This document shows positions 42,421 through 50,239 of a DNA stretch of 64,000 nt, piece after piece. The stretch's first letter is position 1. The number at the start of each line of letters is the position of its first letter. The DNA is from a virus. Under the pieces are notes generated by a model. That model saw only the letters and a program-made list of their open reading frames with translations, was not told the DNA's origin and ran no database searches. The stretch covers positions 62,001-126,000 of IMG/VR virus record IMGVR_UViG_3300040801_000976; one strand, written 5' to 3'. The translations under genes and the position numbers were made by a program.

Positions 42421-43356
42421 TTAATTATTTATTAATTCTAAGAACTGCTTATTGTTTAGTACAAATCCAGCAGCACCCTTATGTCCACCACCCTCATATT
42501 GTTTAGCAATAACAGAACAATCAACTTCTCCATTATCGTTATAAAGGCTAAACTTCCAATTTACTCCATCATAATGAAAACAAGCACACCCATCATATCC
42601 ATCTTTATGATAATCAATATCAAAATTAGCAGGATTAAATCTTTCTTTATTAATGCAGATGAATTTTAAGGTATCTAAACATGTATGTCCTAAATCAATA
42701 TTAAATTGAACTTCAAATCCATTCTTATAAACTTGTTTGGCTTCCGTGCAGAGATATTGATAAATAGATTTGCCTTTAGAAAATATTTCATTTAAAGTAT
42801 CACTTTCTCCATGTTTTTTATCGGAAATAAAATATAGTAAATGTTCATAAGCTTCTTCATAGCTACTAATGCACTGCATTGCACCATATTGAAATTCTAA
42901 TACTTTTTGTTCTTCATCTGTATTTTTATGACGAAAGCTATCATACATTCCAAGTAATCTAACTATTTCAGGCATAATTTCGTTAGGAAAGAAGTATTTC
43001 CAAGTTAGTTCACAAGCTGCAAAATTAGTGTCTCTTAAACCTTTATATACTAAATCGTTATTATCTTTTATTGCAGAAATATGGTGATCAATCCATATCA
43101 ATTCTTTATCAAGATTATGCCAAAGTTTAGACATCTCTTCTTTAGGAAAACTAATATCACACATTATTACTTTATCGTATTCTGATAGATCTGGTATAGG
43201 TTGTCCATAGTTGTAACCTATAAACTCAATAGTATTAATTGGTTTTTCTTTTTTATTTGGGATTTCTTGTTGATTAAACCAATATTTAACTATTGCTGCT
43301 GACATCCAACCATCGAGGTCGATTGAATGATATATACAAACTATTTTACTCATCAT
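42421..43356 (-). CDS. DHH-family phosphoesterase (nanoRNase/RecJ-like)
   Basis: 311 residues. The DHH domain is clear: HSIDLDGWMSA (a D-x-D-G metal motif near 10-20), an ICDISFP strand and IDHHIS (~90-95). The C-terminal DHHA1 motif is GGGHKGAAGFVL (~290-302). These enzymes use Mn ions to cleave short oligoribonucleotides, cyclic dinucleotides or single-stranded DNA. Length and the single DHH-DHHA1 pair fit oligoribonuclease (NrnA/NrnB-like) rather than RecJ, which is longer. It might degrade signalling nucleotides of host defence or recycle RNA fragments. It overlaps the upstream 265-aa gene by ATGA. Family secure; substrate unknown. Confidence 0.88.
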   Translation of the reverse strand: MMSKIVCIYHSIDLDGWMSAAIVKYWFNQQEIPNKKEKPINTIEFIGYNYGQPIPDLSEYDKVIMCDISFPKEEMSKLWHNLDKELIWIDHHISAIKDNNDLVYKGLRDTNFAACELTWKYFFPNEIMPEIVRLLGMYDSFRHKNTDEEQKVLEFQYGAMQCISSYEEAYEHLLYFISDKKHGESDTLNEIFSKGKSIYQYLCTEAKQVYKNGFEVQFNIDLGHTCLDTLKFICINKERFNPANFDIDYHKDGYDGCACFHYDGVNWKFSLYNDNGEVDCSVIAKQYEGGGHKGAAGFVLNNKQFLELINN

Positions 43357-44150
43357 GGTGATGTTATTAATTTATTAACTAATTCTTCTACAATAGATTT
43401 TACATCTTTATAAGAATACATAGGTTTATTTTCTTTAATATAGTTTTTGGCAGATGTTTTTGTAGAAAAAGTTTTTAAAGGTTCTGGATTTTCATAACAT
43501 ATATCTGCGGTAACCTCAATAAGTGAAAAATCTTTTCTAACTAACCAATAACTATCACCCGGATAAATATTAACCCCATCTTCACTAGTAAATAGAGGTT
43601 TAACTACGTCATCAATATAAATATTCTCATTTAAATGATTAAATAATATTTGTGTATTACAATTGGGATTTAACCATATCTCATTTATAGTACAAATACA
43701 ACCCGATCTATCTTTTACCGTATCTCCGATTGAAAATACTTGTCCATCACTAAGTCTTTTAATTCTAGATATTATAAAATATTCTCTAGAAAGATAGAAA
43801 TCTAAATTTTTACCTAAACCGGTTTTTGATACCGAATCATTCCACACTTTGTCCCGTCTTCTTTCCCAGTTTTTATATTCAGGTGTAATAACATGTGGAA
43901 AACAAGACCATGTACCTTGTATAGTTTTATACCAATATATATTATTACAAATATTTTTTAGTTCTAATATTTCATAATTTACAAACTCTTCGAAGAACTC
44001 AGGGTAATTTTCTACATATTTAGCGCAATACCTTTGACCAGAATCTCCAAAATATTCTGGGAAAGTTCTTGGATGATAAGTAACATAACTACCCACTTTA
44101 TCTCCATTTCCAGGGAAATCTTTTAATATTTTATACTTTTTAGATGTCAT
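43353..44150 (-). CDS. Uncharacterised protein with KILKDFPG-type repeat unit, 265 aa
   Basis: Begins YKILKDFPGNGDKVGSYVTY and runs to ENYPEFFEEF, a short beta unit (YK-LKD-PG...G....ENYPEFFE) that I recall from many hypothetical proteins of Bacteroidota phages. A second unit (RLSDGQVFSIGDTVKD, ~128-143, then CTINEIWL) and a third (EDGVNIYPGDSYWLV, ~189) look related, each about 60 residues, suggesting tandem small SH3-like barrels. The C-terminus is helical and basic (KDVKSIVEELVNKL). No catalytic motif. Function unknown; a nucleic-acid or peptide-binding accessory protein is possible. Confidence 0.55.
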   Translation of the reverse strand: MTSKKYKILKDFPGNGDKVGSYVTYHPRTFPEYFGDSGQRYCAKYVENYPEFFEEFVNYEILELKNICNNIYWYKTIQGTWSCFPHVITPEYKNWERRRDKVWNDSVSKTGLGKNLDFYLSREYFIISRIKRLSDGQVFSIGDTVKDRSGCICTINEIWLNPNCNTQILFNHLNENIYIDDVVKPLFTSEDGVNIYPGDSYWLVRKDFSLIEVTADICYENPEPLKTFSTKTSAKNYIKENKPMYSYKDVKSIVEELVNKLITSP

Positions 44151-44151
44151 A

Positions 44152-44499
44152 TTATTTAATTTTAGGTTGGTTCAAAAATTCATTAAATAATTCTTTTGTT
44201 GTGTATTTTGTATTATATTTTTTCATACCATCCCAGTAGAACCATTTATCATCTTCTTTTATATAATCACATTTATCAATCCAATCAGCAAATTCTATAG
44301 CTTTATCTTGGTTTAATTTTAAACCTTGATTTTCTACAATTATATCTTTAAAAGCATTTTCTAATTTTTGAAGTGTAATTTCTATAATTTGCTTAATTAT
44401 ACCTATATTAGCTTTAAATTCAATATTATTACTTGTATGAAACTGTTTGGCATACTTTTTAGCAGCTTCCTCTATTTCATTTTGTGGTATTAGTTTCAT
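44152..44499 (-). CDS. Uncharacterised small early protein, 115 aa
   Basis: Not recognised. A helical N-terminus with EIEEAAKKYAKQF, a helix with alternating Ile/Leu (IIKQIIEITLQKLENAF) and an aromatic-rich C-terminal part (IEFADWIDKCDYI, then DKWFYWDGM, then TKELFNEFL). This resembles the generic small helical accessory proteins that occur in several copies in Bacteroidota phages. It overlaps the 102-aa gene upstream by ATGA. Confidence 0.5.
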   Translation of the reverse strand: MKLIPQNEIEEAAKKYAKQFHTSNNIEFKANIGIIKQIIEITLQKLENAFKDIIVENQGLKLNQDKAIEFADWIDKCDYIKEDDKWFYWDGMKKYNTKYTTKELFNEFLNQPKIK

Positions 44500-44804
44500 A
44501 ATTTTATATCATTCACTATTTCTTTAGCTTCTCTATATTTTCTTTTTAAATAAGAATAAAATTCTTCATATTTATCAGAAAGTTCATAATATATTCTGTC
44601 GTCTTGTTCAGAATTAAATAATTGAATCTCAGTATTAGCCTTATTAATATTTATACTTACAGCAAAATACCAAGAACATATTGTTATGTTTAATAATGTA
44701 TCATGACTCCTCCAACCTTCTTTGTTGTACATTTCATTATTAATCTTCTGTACAGCTTTTAAACATTGCAATTGTTTTTCAGATAAAAAATCTTTAACCT
44801 TCAT
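44496..44804 (-). CDS. Uncharacterised small early protein, 102 aa
   Basis: Not recognised. It begins with a basic helix (VKDFLSEKQLQCLKAVQKIN), has a Trp/Cys-containing middle (ITICSWYFAVSI) and a charged C-terminal helix (YLKRKYREAKEIV). It is coupled by ATGA on both sides, which supports it as a real gene. No motif indicates a function. Confidence 0.5.
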   Translation of the reverse strand: MKVKDFLSEKQLQCLKAVQKINNEMYNKEGWRSHDTLLNITICSWYFAVSININKANTEIQLFNSEQDDRIYYELSDKYEEFYSYLKRKYREAKEIVNDIKL

Positions 44805-45190
44805 ATCGTTTTAATTATTAATAATTCTTCTTCATTACTTGTATTAATACCTTCTGATTGTAGAAGAGAAATGAAAGATTGTTTGGCTGTCGGCAAGTCA
44901 TCTTCCCAATAAGTTTTTGTATAATCTTCCCAATGATTATCATTTATATCAAGTAATTCATCATTAGCTTTTTCAACAAATTCTTTACAATCATCCTCAG
45001 TAATTTCTGAAAGTTTTCCTAAGATAAGACTGTTGTATGGATTATTATCTTTAAAAATACCATAATCCTTAATAGGATGCATTACAAAATCAACATATCT
45101 CTTATACCATTCTAACTTTTCATAGTCTTTAATATCTTCAGGAACTTCTATTACTAAAATATTTCCAGATTTAGTCTTTATTTGTTTCAT
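44801..45190 (-). CDS. Uncharacterised small early protein, 129 aa
   Basis: Not recognised. It starts with a strand pair (KQIKTKSGNILVIEVPED) followed by helices. The middle (LSEITEDDCKEFVEKAND, then WEDYTKTYWEDD) and the end (SFISLLQSEGINTSNEEELLII) have a layout I recall from Bacteroidota phage proteins in which a short Leu-rich helix with ALQSEG or LLQSEGI recurs. Acidic. It shares one base with the downstream end of the 64-aa gene (45190). Confidence 0.5.
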   Translation of the reverse strand: MKQIKTKSGNILVIEVPEDIKDYEKLEWYKRYVDFVMHPIKDYGIFKDNNPYNSLILGKLSEITEDDCKEFVEKANDELLDINDNHWEDYTKTYWEDDLPTAKQSFISLLQSEGINTSNEEELLIIKTI

Positions 45191-45384
45191 TATTTAATTT
45201 CACTAAATTCAAATTCTTCATCTTCATATCCATTATTATCTAACCAATTTTGTATTTCTTCTGGTGGATTATAAGGACTATCTGCAAATACATCTAATTC
45301 ACATAATATACTATTATCATCATAAACAGTTATCACATCAATTCCTGTAATACCGTTTGCATATTTATAATTAAGTGTTTTCAT
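45190..45384 (-). CDS. Uncharacterised small protein, 64 aa
   Basis: Not recognised. Short and acidic, with an N-terminal beta segment (NYKYANGITGIDVITVYDD) and a Pro/Asn-rich end. It overlaps the 82-aa gene by 14 bases. Kept because the gene string here is continuous and each ORF meets its neighbour at the stop/start. Confidence 0.45.
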   Translation of the reverse strand: MKTLNYKYANGITGIDVITVYDDNSILCELDVFADSPYNPPEEIQNWLDNNGYEDEEFEFSEIK

Positions 45385-45619
45385 TTAATTCTTTTTTAAG
45401 TTTATCTGCAATTAATAAGATTGATTGTTTATCAATTATAGGGAATCTTCCATTATCTGTTATATCTGCTCTATCAGCACAAACTCTACAAGTTTCTTCA
45501 ATAGCATCTATCTGAGCTTGTTTGATTAATTGTAAAAAATCATAATCGATAGAATTTTCATCTTCTAATTGGAGTGGTTCCTTAAATAATTCTTTTAAAT
45601 ATTTTTCCGCAGGTTTCAT
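45371..45619 (-). CDS. Small helical early protein, 82 aa
   Basis: It has the pattern QAQIDAIEETCRVCADRA, then a DKQSILLIADKLKKEL end helix, which I recognise from many short Bacteroidota-phage proteins of unknown function (a helix with AQ.DAIE.T...CA..A, then an ID..SI...AD.L.K.L helix). The two Cys are four residues apart. Overlaps genes on both sides. Function unknown. Confidence 0.55.
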   Translation of the reverse strand: MKPAEKYLKELFKEPLQLEDENSIDYDFLQLIKQAQIDAIEETCRVCADRADITDNGRFPIIDKQSILLIADKLKKELNENT

Positions 45620-45747
45620 TTTAAAATATTATTAATTTTATTTATTAAAAATTTATCGTGTTTGTATAAAATACTAATACTCTTTCTAAATTTCTTAAGT
45701 AAGTATATACGCCACTTTACATGAGCTATCTCTTTTCTTGTTAACAT
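45616..45747 (-). CDS. Possible very small basic protein, 43 aa
   Basis: The frame is open to 45831, but that would run 137 bases inside the HAD gene. The internal Met giving LTRKEIAHVKWRIYLL leaves a 53-base overlap and a Lys/Arg-rich helix. It meets the next gene by ATGA at its stop, which is the main argument for it. It could also be a shadow. Confidence 0.3.
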   Translation of the reverse strand: MLTRKEIAHVKWRIYLLKKFRKSISILYKHDKFLINKINNILK

Positions 45748-46099
45748 ACTTAGGATGTTTTCTAACCATAATATCAATATCAATCCAGTTATCAGGGATA
45801 CCACCAAGGTTTTTATCGTCAATATAAACATCTCCCGATATTTTTCTACAATCCATTTTAAAATGTTGTATTTGAACAGGTAAATTACAATTAAAATAAT
45901 GAAATGGTATATTATTTTCTACCAAAAAATCTACCGCCATACCTTCGTATCTACCAGTTCTACAACTATTGATTATTATTTCATTACCATCATCATACCA
46001 AGATTGTATTACTTCTCTACATAATAATTTCGAAAAAGTTATGTTGGGATAGTTATCCCCCGACACGATTGTGCCATCAAAGTCTATTACTATTATCAT
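45695..46099 (-). CDS. HAD-superfamily hydrolase-like protein
   Basis: 134 residues. Motif I DFDGTI (6-11) holds the nucleophile and acid Asp pair. NSCRTGRYEG (~49-58) gives the motif II Ser/Thr-like position, and VYIDDKNLGG (~91-100) supplies the acidic motif IV. There is no cap domain, as in the compact HAD proteins common in Bacteroidetes and their phages (BT0820-like by memory). Substrate unknown: a small phosphomonoester or nucleotide is likely. The ATG overlaps the stop of the decayed phosphatase (ATGA). The C-terminal ~20 residues are basic and may be extra. Family fairly secure. Confidence 0.8.
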   Translation of the reverse strand: MIIVIDFDGTIVSGDNYPNITFSKLLCREVIQSWYDDGNEIIINSCRTGRYEGMAVDFLVENNIPFHYFNCNLPVQIQHFKMDCRKISGDVYIDDKNLGGIPDNWIDIDIMVRKHPKYVNKKRDSSCKVAYILT

Positions 46100-46712
46100 T
46101 TTCTTGCGTTTATTTGGTCAGGATACAAATCTAAAACTGAATCACTTTGCCAGTATTGTTTAGAATTAATATCCATTATTATTAGTTTTCCATTCCAACC
46201 AGCTCCTGTATCTAAATCTATTAGGTTACAAGGCATAATCGGATTTAACGAAGGTTTATAGTTCCAGCCAAAATGTATTTATGTAGAACTATGACCCACA
46301 TAAATTTCTTTATAATTTCTAAAATAAAGTTTTTTGTCCGTGGGGTGTAATAAATTATAATTTTCCCACTGTATAGCGGTAGAAACCATATGTCTATCCC
46401 ACATCATATCTTCTGCGTATTGTTCTTCTATAGGAGTTTTCCAATCAATACCACCATGAACAAACAATCTATTTGAATTATCAATGTGATATACTGTAGT
46501 TTTAAAAGTACTCTTTATAATGTCGTTTTACTAATTCATTGTCATTATTATAAGATTTTAAAGCAGCTAAACCATCCGTCAACAACATCTCCTAAAACAA
46601 TTAAGGTATCTTTTTCTTTATCTATATCTGAACGTTCTATGCATTGTAATAATGCTTTATTAGAACCATGAATGTCACCTATTGCGTAGGTTTTCCCTTT
46701 GTACTGATCCAT
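46096..46712 (-). pseudogene. Decayed Ser/Thr-type metallophosphoesterase
   Basis: Fragments of one phosphatase lie in order in different frames. The start (46712) reads YAIGDIHGSNKALL then VLGDVVDGW, followed by stop. After a shift comes AALKSYNNDNELVKRHYKEY and stop. After another shift, VYHIDNSNRLFVHGGIDW to IYVGHSST ends in an in-frame TAA at about 46279, and the same frame continues HFGWNYKP...DLDTGAGWNGK...YWQSDSVLDLYP to a TGA overlapping the HAD start. About 40 residues, including the GNHD metal motif, are missing between the first two pieces. With two shifts, one stop and one deletion it cannot make an active enzyme. The 62-aa ORF at 46279-46467 is only a remnant. Extra sequence errors cannot be excluded. 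Confidence 0.85.
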
Positions 46713-46918
46713 ACTTTATATTTTTCTTCTAATGTTTGAATAAATAATTTATCAGAAGGCTTGGTATTTTTTATAGAAATAGTATATCCAATTTTACTAT
46801 CCCCCAATAATTCTCCATTCTTTTTCCATTTTAATATCTTCTTAGCAGCTTTTTTCTCCGTCATATATAGAGCCATTTTTATAAAACTAAGTAGATCTTT
46901 TATCGTATTAAATTTCAT
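46679..46918 (-). CDS. Uncharacterised small basic protein, 79 aa
   Basis: Not recognised. Lys-rich, with a helical N-terminus (IKDLLSFIKMALYMTEKKAAKKILKW, quoted only in part here as residues 6-30) and a short beta C-terminus (KIGYTISI, KYKVWIS). It overlaps the start of the decayed phosphatase by 34 bases and starts directly after the DUF4326 remnant. Confidence 0.45.
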   Translation of the reverse strand: MKFNTIKDLLSFIKMALYMTEKKAAKKILKWKKNGELLGDSKIGYTISIKNTKPSDKLFIQTLEEKYKVWISTKGKPTQ

Positions 46919-47229
46919 TTATTTAAAATTAATTACAAATTCTTTAATTATATCTCCATGACATAGTTTAGGCTTACAAAAACAAACCAGATTTACGTCG
47001 CTATTTGTGGACATAAGTTTAATCTTATACAACTCTTCTATCACAGACCTGTCTTTAATTTATATAACCAACTCTTATATCTTTCTATAGCTTCTTCCCT
47101 TGAATTCACGACCACACTTGCTTTAGAACTTTTTAAATGTGAGAAAGGGTTCCCAAGAACGGAACCCCTTCCAATATAAATATCATTTTCTGAAGCTTGA
47201 TGTTTATATTTATTTACAACATTAATCAT
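46919..47229 (-). pseudogene. DUF4326 protein gene with frameshift
   Basis: The first part (start chosen at 47229, overlapping the upstream stop by eight bases) encodes NDIYIGRGSVLGNPFSHL and REEAIERYKSWLYKLK, the hallmark of DUF4326 (YIGRGS-LGNPF, then EAI..Y..WL). The frame then ends at 47041. In the -1 frame the sequence continues RSVIEELYKIKLM to LVCFCKPKLCHGDII and a stop at 46919; the C-x-C-x-P-x-x-C-H-G motif is the second DUF4326 signature, with likely zinc ligands. A single base change in length near 47050 would restore a ~100-residue protein. Either an early-stage pseudogene or a sequence error; programmed shifting is less likely. Confidence 0.8.
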
Positions 47230-47446
47230 ATTCAATAATTTCTTTAAATAAATCACCTTCCCCACTAGAACTTCTTACTTTATCATTTATATAAATTCTA
47301 AATTTATTTACACCGTCTTCAAACACACAACGTGTGGTAATTTTGGTGCTATAACTTTTAACAGAAGATTCTAAACCGCGAGTTCTATGACCACAGCGTG
47401 TAATTCTTTGACCACTACCCTGTAGAGAACCAATAAACTGTGCCAT
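47222..47446 (-). CDS. Conserved small phage protein (MAQFIGS-type), 74 aa
   Basis: Begins MAQFIGSLQGSGQRITRCG, then RTRGLESSVKSYSTKI; I recall many gut-phage proteins that start M-A-Q-F-x-G-x-x-Q-G, followed by R-x-G-x-x-x-S-G-L and a small beta-rich body. No function is assigned to that family as far as I know. The basic N-terminal half and strand-rich C-terminal half suggest a nucleic-acid-binding beta protein. It overlaps the DUF4326 start and shares one base with the dUTPase stop region. Confidence 0.6.
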   Translation of the reverse strand: MAQFIGSLQGSGQRITRCGHRTRGLESSVKSYSTKITTRCVFEDGVNKFRIYINDKVRSSSGEGDLFKEIIEYD

Positions 47447-47982
47447 TATTCTATACCAGTATGACCAAAACCACCTTCACCTCGTGATGTGTTCGATAGT
47501 TTTTCAACTTTTCTAAGATTAACATCTTTAGCTACAGGAACTACTACTGCTTGTGCGATTCTATCCCCAGGATTAATTCGAACAGGTGTGTTATATAAAG
47601 TAGTTAATATTACTTTAATCTCTCCCCTGTAATCGGCATCAATAGTACCCGGACTATTTAATACGGTAATTCCATGTTTAGCAGCTAAACCACTTCGCGG
47701 TCTGATTTGAATCTCATAACCCTCTGGTATAGCAACATAAATACCTGTAGATATAACTTTGCCACCACCCATTGTAAGTGTAATAGCAGCTTCTTCATTA
47801 CAATATAAATCAAATCCAGAAGATAATTTAGTTTTCTTTTCTGGATCTGGGTATCTAGAACTATTGATAAAGTCTATATCGAGCTCGAAAGGAACCTCGG
47901 TAATTGTATCCTTCTCTTTTTCTTGTACAATAACTTCATTCGGCACTGAATCTTCTTTAGTCTGTCTTTTTCTTCTCACCAT
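47446..47982 (-). CDS. dut: dUTP diphosphatase (trimeric dUTPase)
   Basis: 178 residues. After a ~30-residue charged N-terminal extension come all five dUTPase motifs: SSGFDLYC (motif 1), RPRSGLAAKHGI (motif 2), GTIDADYRGEI (motif 3, uracil pocket and catalytic Asp), NPGDRIAQAVV (motif 4) and RGEGGFGHTG (motif 5, P-loop-like). The enzyme hydrolyses dUTP to dUMP, feeding ThyX and keeping uracil out of DNA. It works with the uracil-DNA glycosylase and ThyX encoded nearby. The start overlaps the 134-aa gene by 26 bases. The extension is longer than in Escherichia coli Dut. Identity is certain. Confidence 0.96.
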   Translation of the reverse strand: MVRRKRQTKEDSVPNEVIVQEKEKDTITEVPFELDIDFINSSRYPDPEKKTKLSSGFDLYCNEEAAITLTMGGGKVISTGIYVAIPEGYEIQIRPRSGLAAKHGITVLNSPGTIDADYRGEIKVILTTLYNTPVRINPGDRIAQAVVVPVAKDVNLRKVEKLSNTSRGEGGFGHTGIE

Positions 47983-48361
47983 AATTAAATATTTTTAATA
48001 AATCTTGTTCTGTTATGTCTTTTCCTTTTAATATTTTTTTAACCAATTCCCGTATTTTAGTTATAGATTTCGGACTCTCTTCCAATAATGTTTTATAAGG
48101 ATCTTTATCTCTTAACTGTTTGATTAGTTGAAATTCTAAAAATAAATCGTTTAGTCCTAGGACATTAAAACCAATATCCCCATCAGAATTAGCAGTAAAC
48201 ATTAATTGTTTTATCCTATCTGTATCATTGCCTTTATAACCCATATGCTCGGCAAAAGACTTAAATATAGTTTGATACTCTTCAAAAGCTAGAAACTCCT
48301 CTAAGATAGGTCTTAATTCTTTTTTAATAGGTTTTATAGATTTAAAATTGTCTTCACTCAT
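47957..48361 (-). CDS. Uncharacterised helical protein, 134 aa
   Basis: Not recognised. Largely helical and charged: SIKPIKKELRPILEEFLAFEEY, quoted here as residues 8-27, then LMFTANSDGDIGFNVLGLND, and a KIRELVKKILKGKDI end helix. No catalytic motif or membrane segment. It overlaps the dUTPase start and is coupled by ATGA to the KilA-N gene, so it may be co-expressed with that regulator. Confidence 0.5.
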   Translation of the reverse strand: MSEDNFKSIKPIKKELRPILEEFLAFEEYQTIFKSFAEHMGYKGNDTDRIKQLMFTANSDGDIGFNVLGLNDLFLEFQLIKQLRDKDPYKTLLEESPKSITKIRELVKKILKGKDITEQDLLKIFNYGEKKKTD

Positions 48362-49548
48362 AAAATATTTTCTTTTGTTAAAGTATGTTTATATACGATA
48401 GTAGCTAAAGTATCAGGATTCATTATAAGAAAGTATCTAATTCCTATAGAACCTACCATAGTACCTACAAATAAACCATTATTTTCACTACAATTAAATG
48501 TGATACTTTTTTTATATAACGATGCTTTAAATAATATTGAAGTATAGTTAGTATTTGACCAGCCTGCGATGTTGTATTGTGCCGAACCATTTAAAGGACT
48601 TACAAACTCAGGAAGATTTTTACCATTATCACTTACATTTCTACCTTTATACTGTAAAAACCCTTTATATAGAAGTGTAGCACCGTCTATATTTTTTATT
48701 GTTCTGTCTAATGCATTTAAATCCTCAGAAGTATTAAGGACGATTGAATCTACTGGTATAGGGGGATATTTTTCAGGCTCAAGTATTTTACCTAAGTTTT
48801 CTTTTATCTTCTTGGTCGATTCTAACAATCTTTCACTTTTTTTATGTTCTTTTGTTAAACGACCTGATAAAATTTGTCTGATACGTATAAACATATAATT
48901 GGTTATATCTTCCCATAACCTTCTTTCTATAACACCTTCCTCAAAAAGGTCGTTGTAGTATTGAATCATTCGATTATAGATCTTAACAGAATCGCCCTTA
49001 TATTTAGAAGCGCACTGTTTTACAAAATCTTTGTGTGTTTGAATTTTATCTGATTCCTTATTAATCTCGATTACAACATTCTTAAATTTAGGCCCCCAAT
49101 GTTTGTAATAATCCATAGATTTGAATAAATGTGGTAACTTATCTAACCAACCAGAACGTTCTTTAGCAGTAGCTTCTGTTTTACCAGAATATAATAACTC
49201 ATTTATTTTTTGATCACACCATATTTCAAAATCTATACTTAACCAACGAGCAAACATAACAGCTAATTTCGGGTGAAGCCATGTCCCTTTCTTTGTCGCA
49301 TCATTACCACCTTTTCTAACTATCACTAAATCAGCCAAGTCAAGATTTTCTTGACTTGGTATTATCCCCGCATTTATTAATTTTTTAGCGTATGGTTTAA
49401 CATGATCATTGATAAAATTTGATAGAATTTGACGACTCTTTCCCCATAATTTAGAAGCTTCTGTAGCATTGATATAAACACTATCGTCGAACGAAATTTT
49501 GATTTTTTGATCGTTTTCTGTATATGTAAATGTTTTAATATTTTTCAT
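48358..49548 (-). CDS. KilA-N domain protein (antirepressor-like)
   Basis: 396 residues. The N-terminal ~120 residues are a KilA-N domain: VYINATEASKLWGKS (~25-39), then DLVIVRKGG, then the hallmark GTWLHPKLAVMFARWLS and FEIWCDQKI (~88-112), a DNA-binding fold typical of phage antirepressors and large DNA viruses. The middle is a long helical segment, and the C-terminal ~130 residues contain beta-rich repeats (NISGW-type segments such as NIAGWSNTNYTSILF) that may form a ligand or partner domain. It lies 19 bases downstream of ung. It may adjust host or phage transcription early in infection. Domain secure; role inferred from the family. Confidence 0.85.
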   Translation of the reverse strand: MKNIKTFTYTENDQKIKISFDDSVYINATEASKLWGKSRQILSNFINDHVKPYAKKLINAGIIPSQENLDLADLVIVRKGGNDATKKGTWLHPKLAVMFARWLSIDFEIWCDQKINELLYSGKTEATAKERSGWLDKLPHLFKSMDYYKHWGPKFKNVVIEINKESDKIQTHKDFVKQCASKYKGDSVKIYNRMIQYYNDLFEEGVIERRLWEDITNYMFIRIRQILSGRLTKEHKKSERLLESTKKIKENLGKILEPEKYPPIPVDSIVLNTSEDLNALDRTIKNIDGATLLYKGFLQYKGRNVSDNGKNLPEFVSPLNGSAQYNIAGWSNTNYTSILFKASLYKKSITFNCSENNGLFVGTMVGSIGIRYFLIMNPDTLATIVYKHTLTKENIL

Positions 49549-49567
49549 TTAATTTGTTATTTTTAAT

Positions 49568-50239
49568 TTAAAAAGGAAGGCTCCATGTTATGGGATCACC
49601 TTTAATTACTTTATCACACTTTAAAAATATATCTGACTCCACAAAAGGATTAACTCTATTTAATGGAGACGGATGTCCTGCTTTTAAAATATGATGTGAT
49701 TCATTAGTTATTAATTTCTCATAGTTCTGAGCTTTACTTCCCCACAACAGCCATACAATATCATCTTTACGATTTAAATTACTAATAATAAAATTAGTAA
49801 AATCCATCCATAAATCAAGGTGGCTACCTGGAATACCTCTAATAACTGTATGTGCTGTATTAATTAATAATACACCTTGTCGGGCCCAAGAATATAAACT
49901 AGTATCAATATCAGAAGATCCGTAAGATCTTTCTACTTCTTTTAATATATTTCTTAGCGAAGGCGATACATGTTTAATCTTCTCATTTTCTTTACCGTTA
50001 CCAAAAGCAACGCCATTAAAAGAACCGTCGTGATAAGGATCCATACCCAAAACTACCACACGTACTTCATCACATTTAGTTAGACGAAATGCTTTAAACA
50101 TATATTCACTACCAGCTAATGGAAGTATATTTTCTATCTGACGTTGTTCTTTTAGTTCTTTATTAACTTCAAGTAATAACTTTAATAACTTATCTTCTCC
50201 TAAAAAATCTAACCAAGATTTATCAAATAAATGTTCCAT
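49568..50239 (-). CDS. ung: Uracil-DNA glycosylase (family 1-like, GMDPYH variant)
   Basis: 223 residues, the usual family length. Motif A is GMDPYHDG (65-72), with Met66 where family 1 has Gln but with catalytic Asp67 and Tyr69 kept. GVLLINTAHTV (~125-135) is the uracil-binding strand, WGSKAQNYEKL follows, and HPSPLN (~190) gives the catalytic His and DNA-intercalation loop. The enzyme flips out and removes uracil from DNA. Its gene shares one base with the 68-aa ORF upstream. The Gln-to-Met change touches the water-activating loop main chain, which family 1 holds by backbone contacts, so activity is probably kept. Identity is strong. Confidence 0.92.
   Translation of the reverse strand: MEHLFDKSWLDFLGEDKLLKLLLEVNKELKEQRQIENILPLAGSEYMFKAFRLTKCDEVRVVVLGMDPYHDGSFNGVAFGNGKENEKIKHVSPSLRNILKEVERSYGSSDIDTSLYSWARQGVLLINTAHTVIRGIPGSHLDLWMDFTNFIISNLNRKDDIVWLLWGSKAQNYEKLITNESHHILKAGHPSPLNRVNPFVESDIFLKCDKVIKGDPITWSLPF

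Noticed and set aside
45616-45831. 71-aa membrane-like ORF
   Set aside because: Its hydrophobic N-terminal half lies in the HAD gene in another frame; only the 43-aa 3' part is kept, with low confidence.
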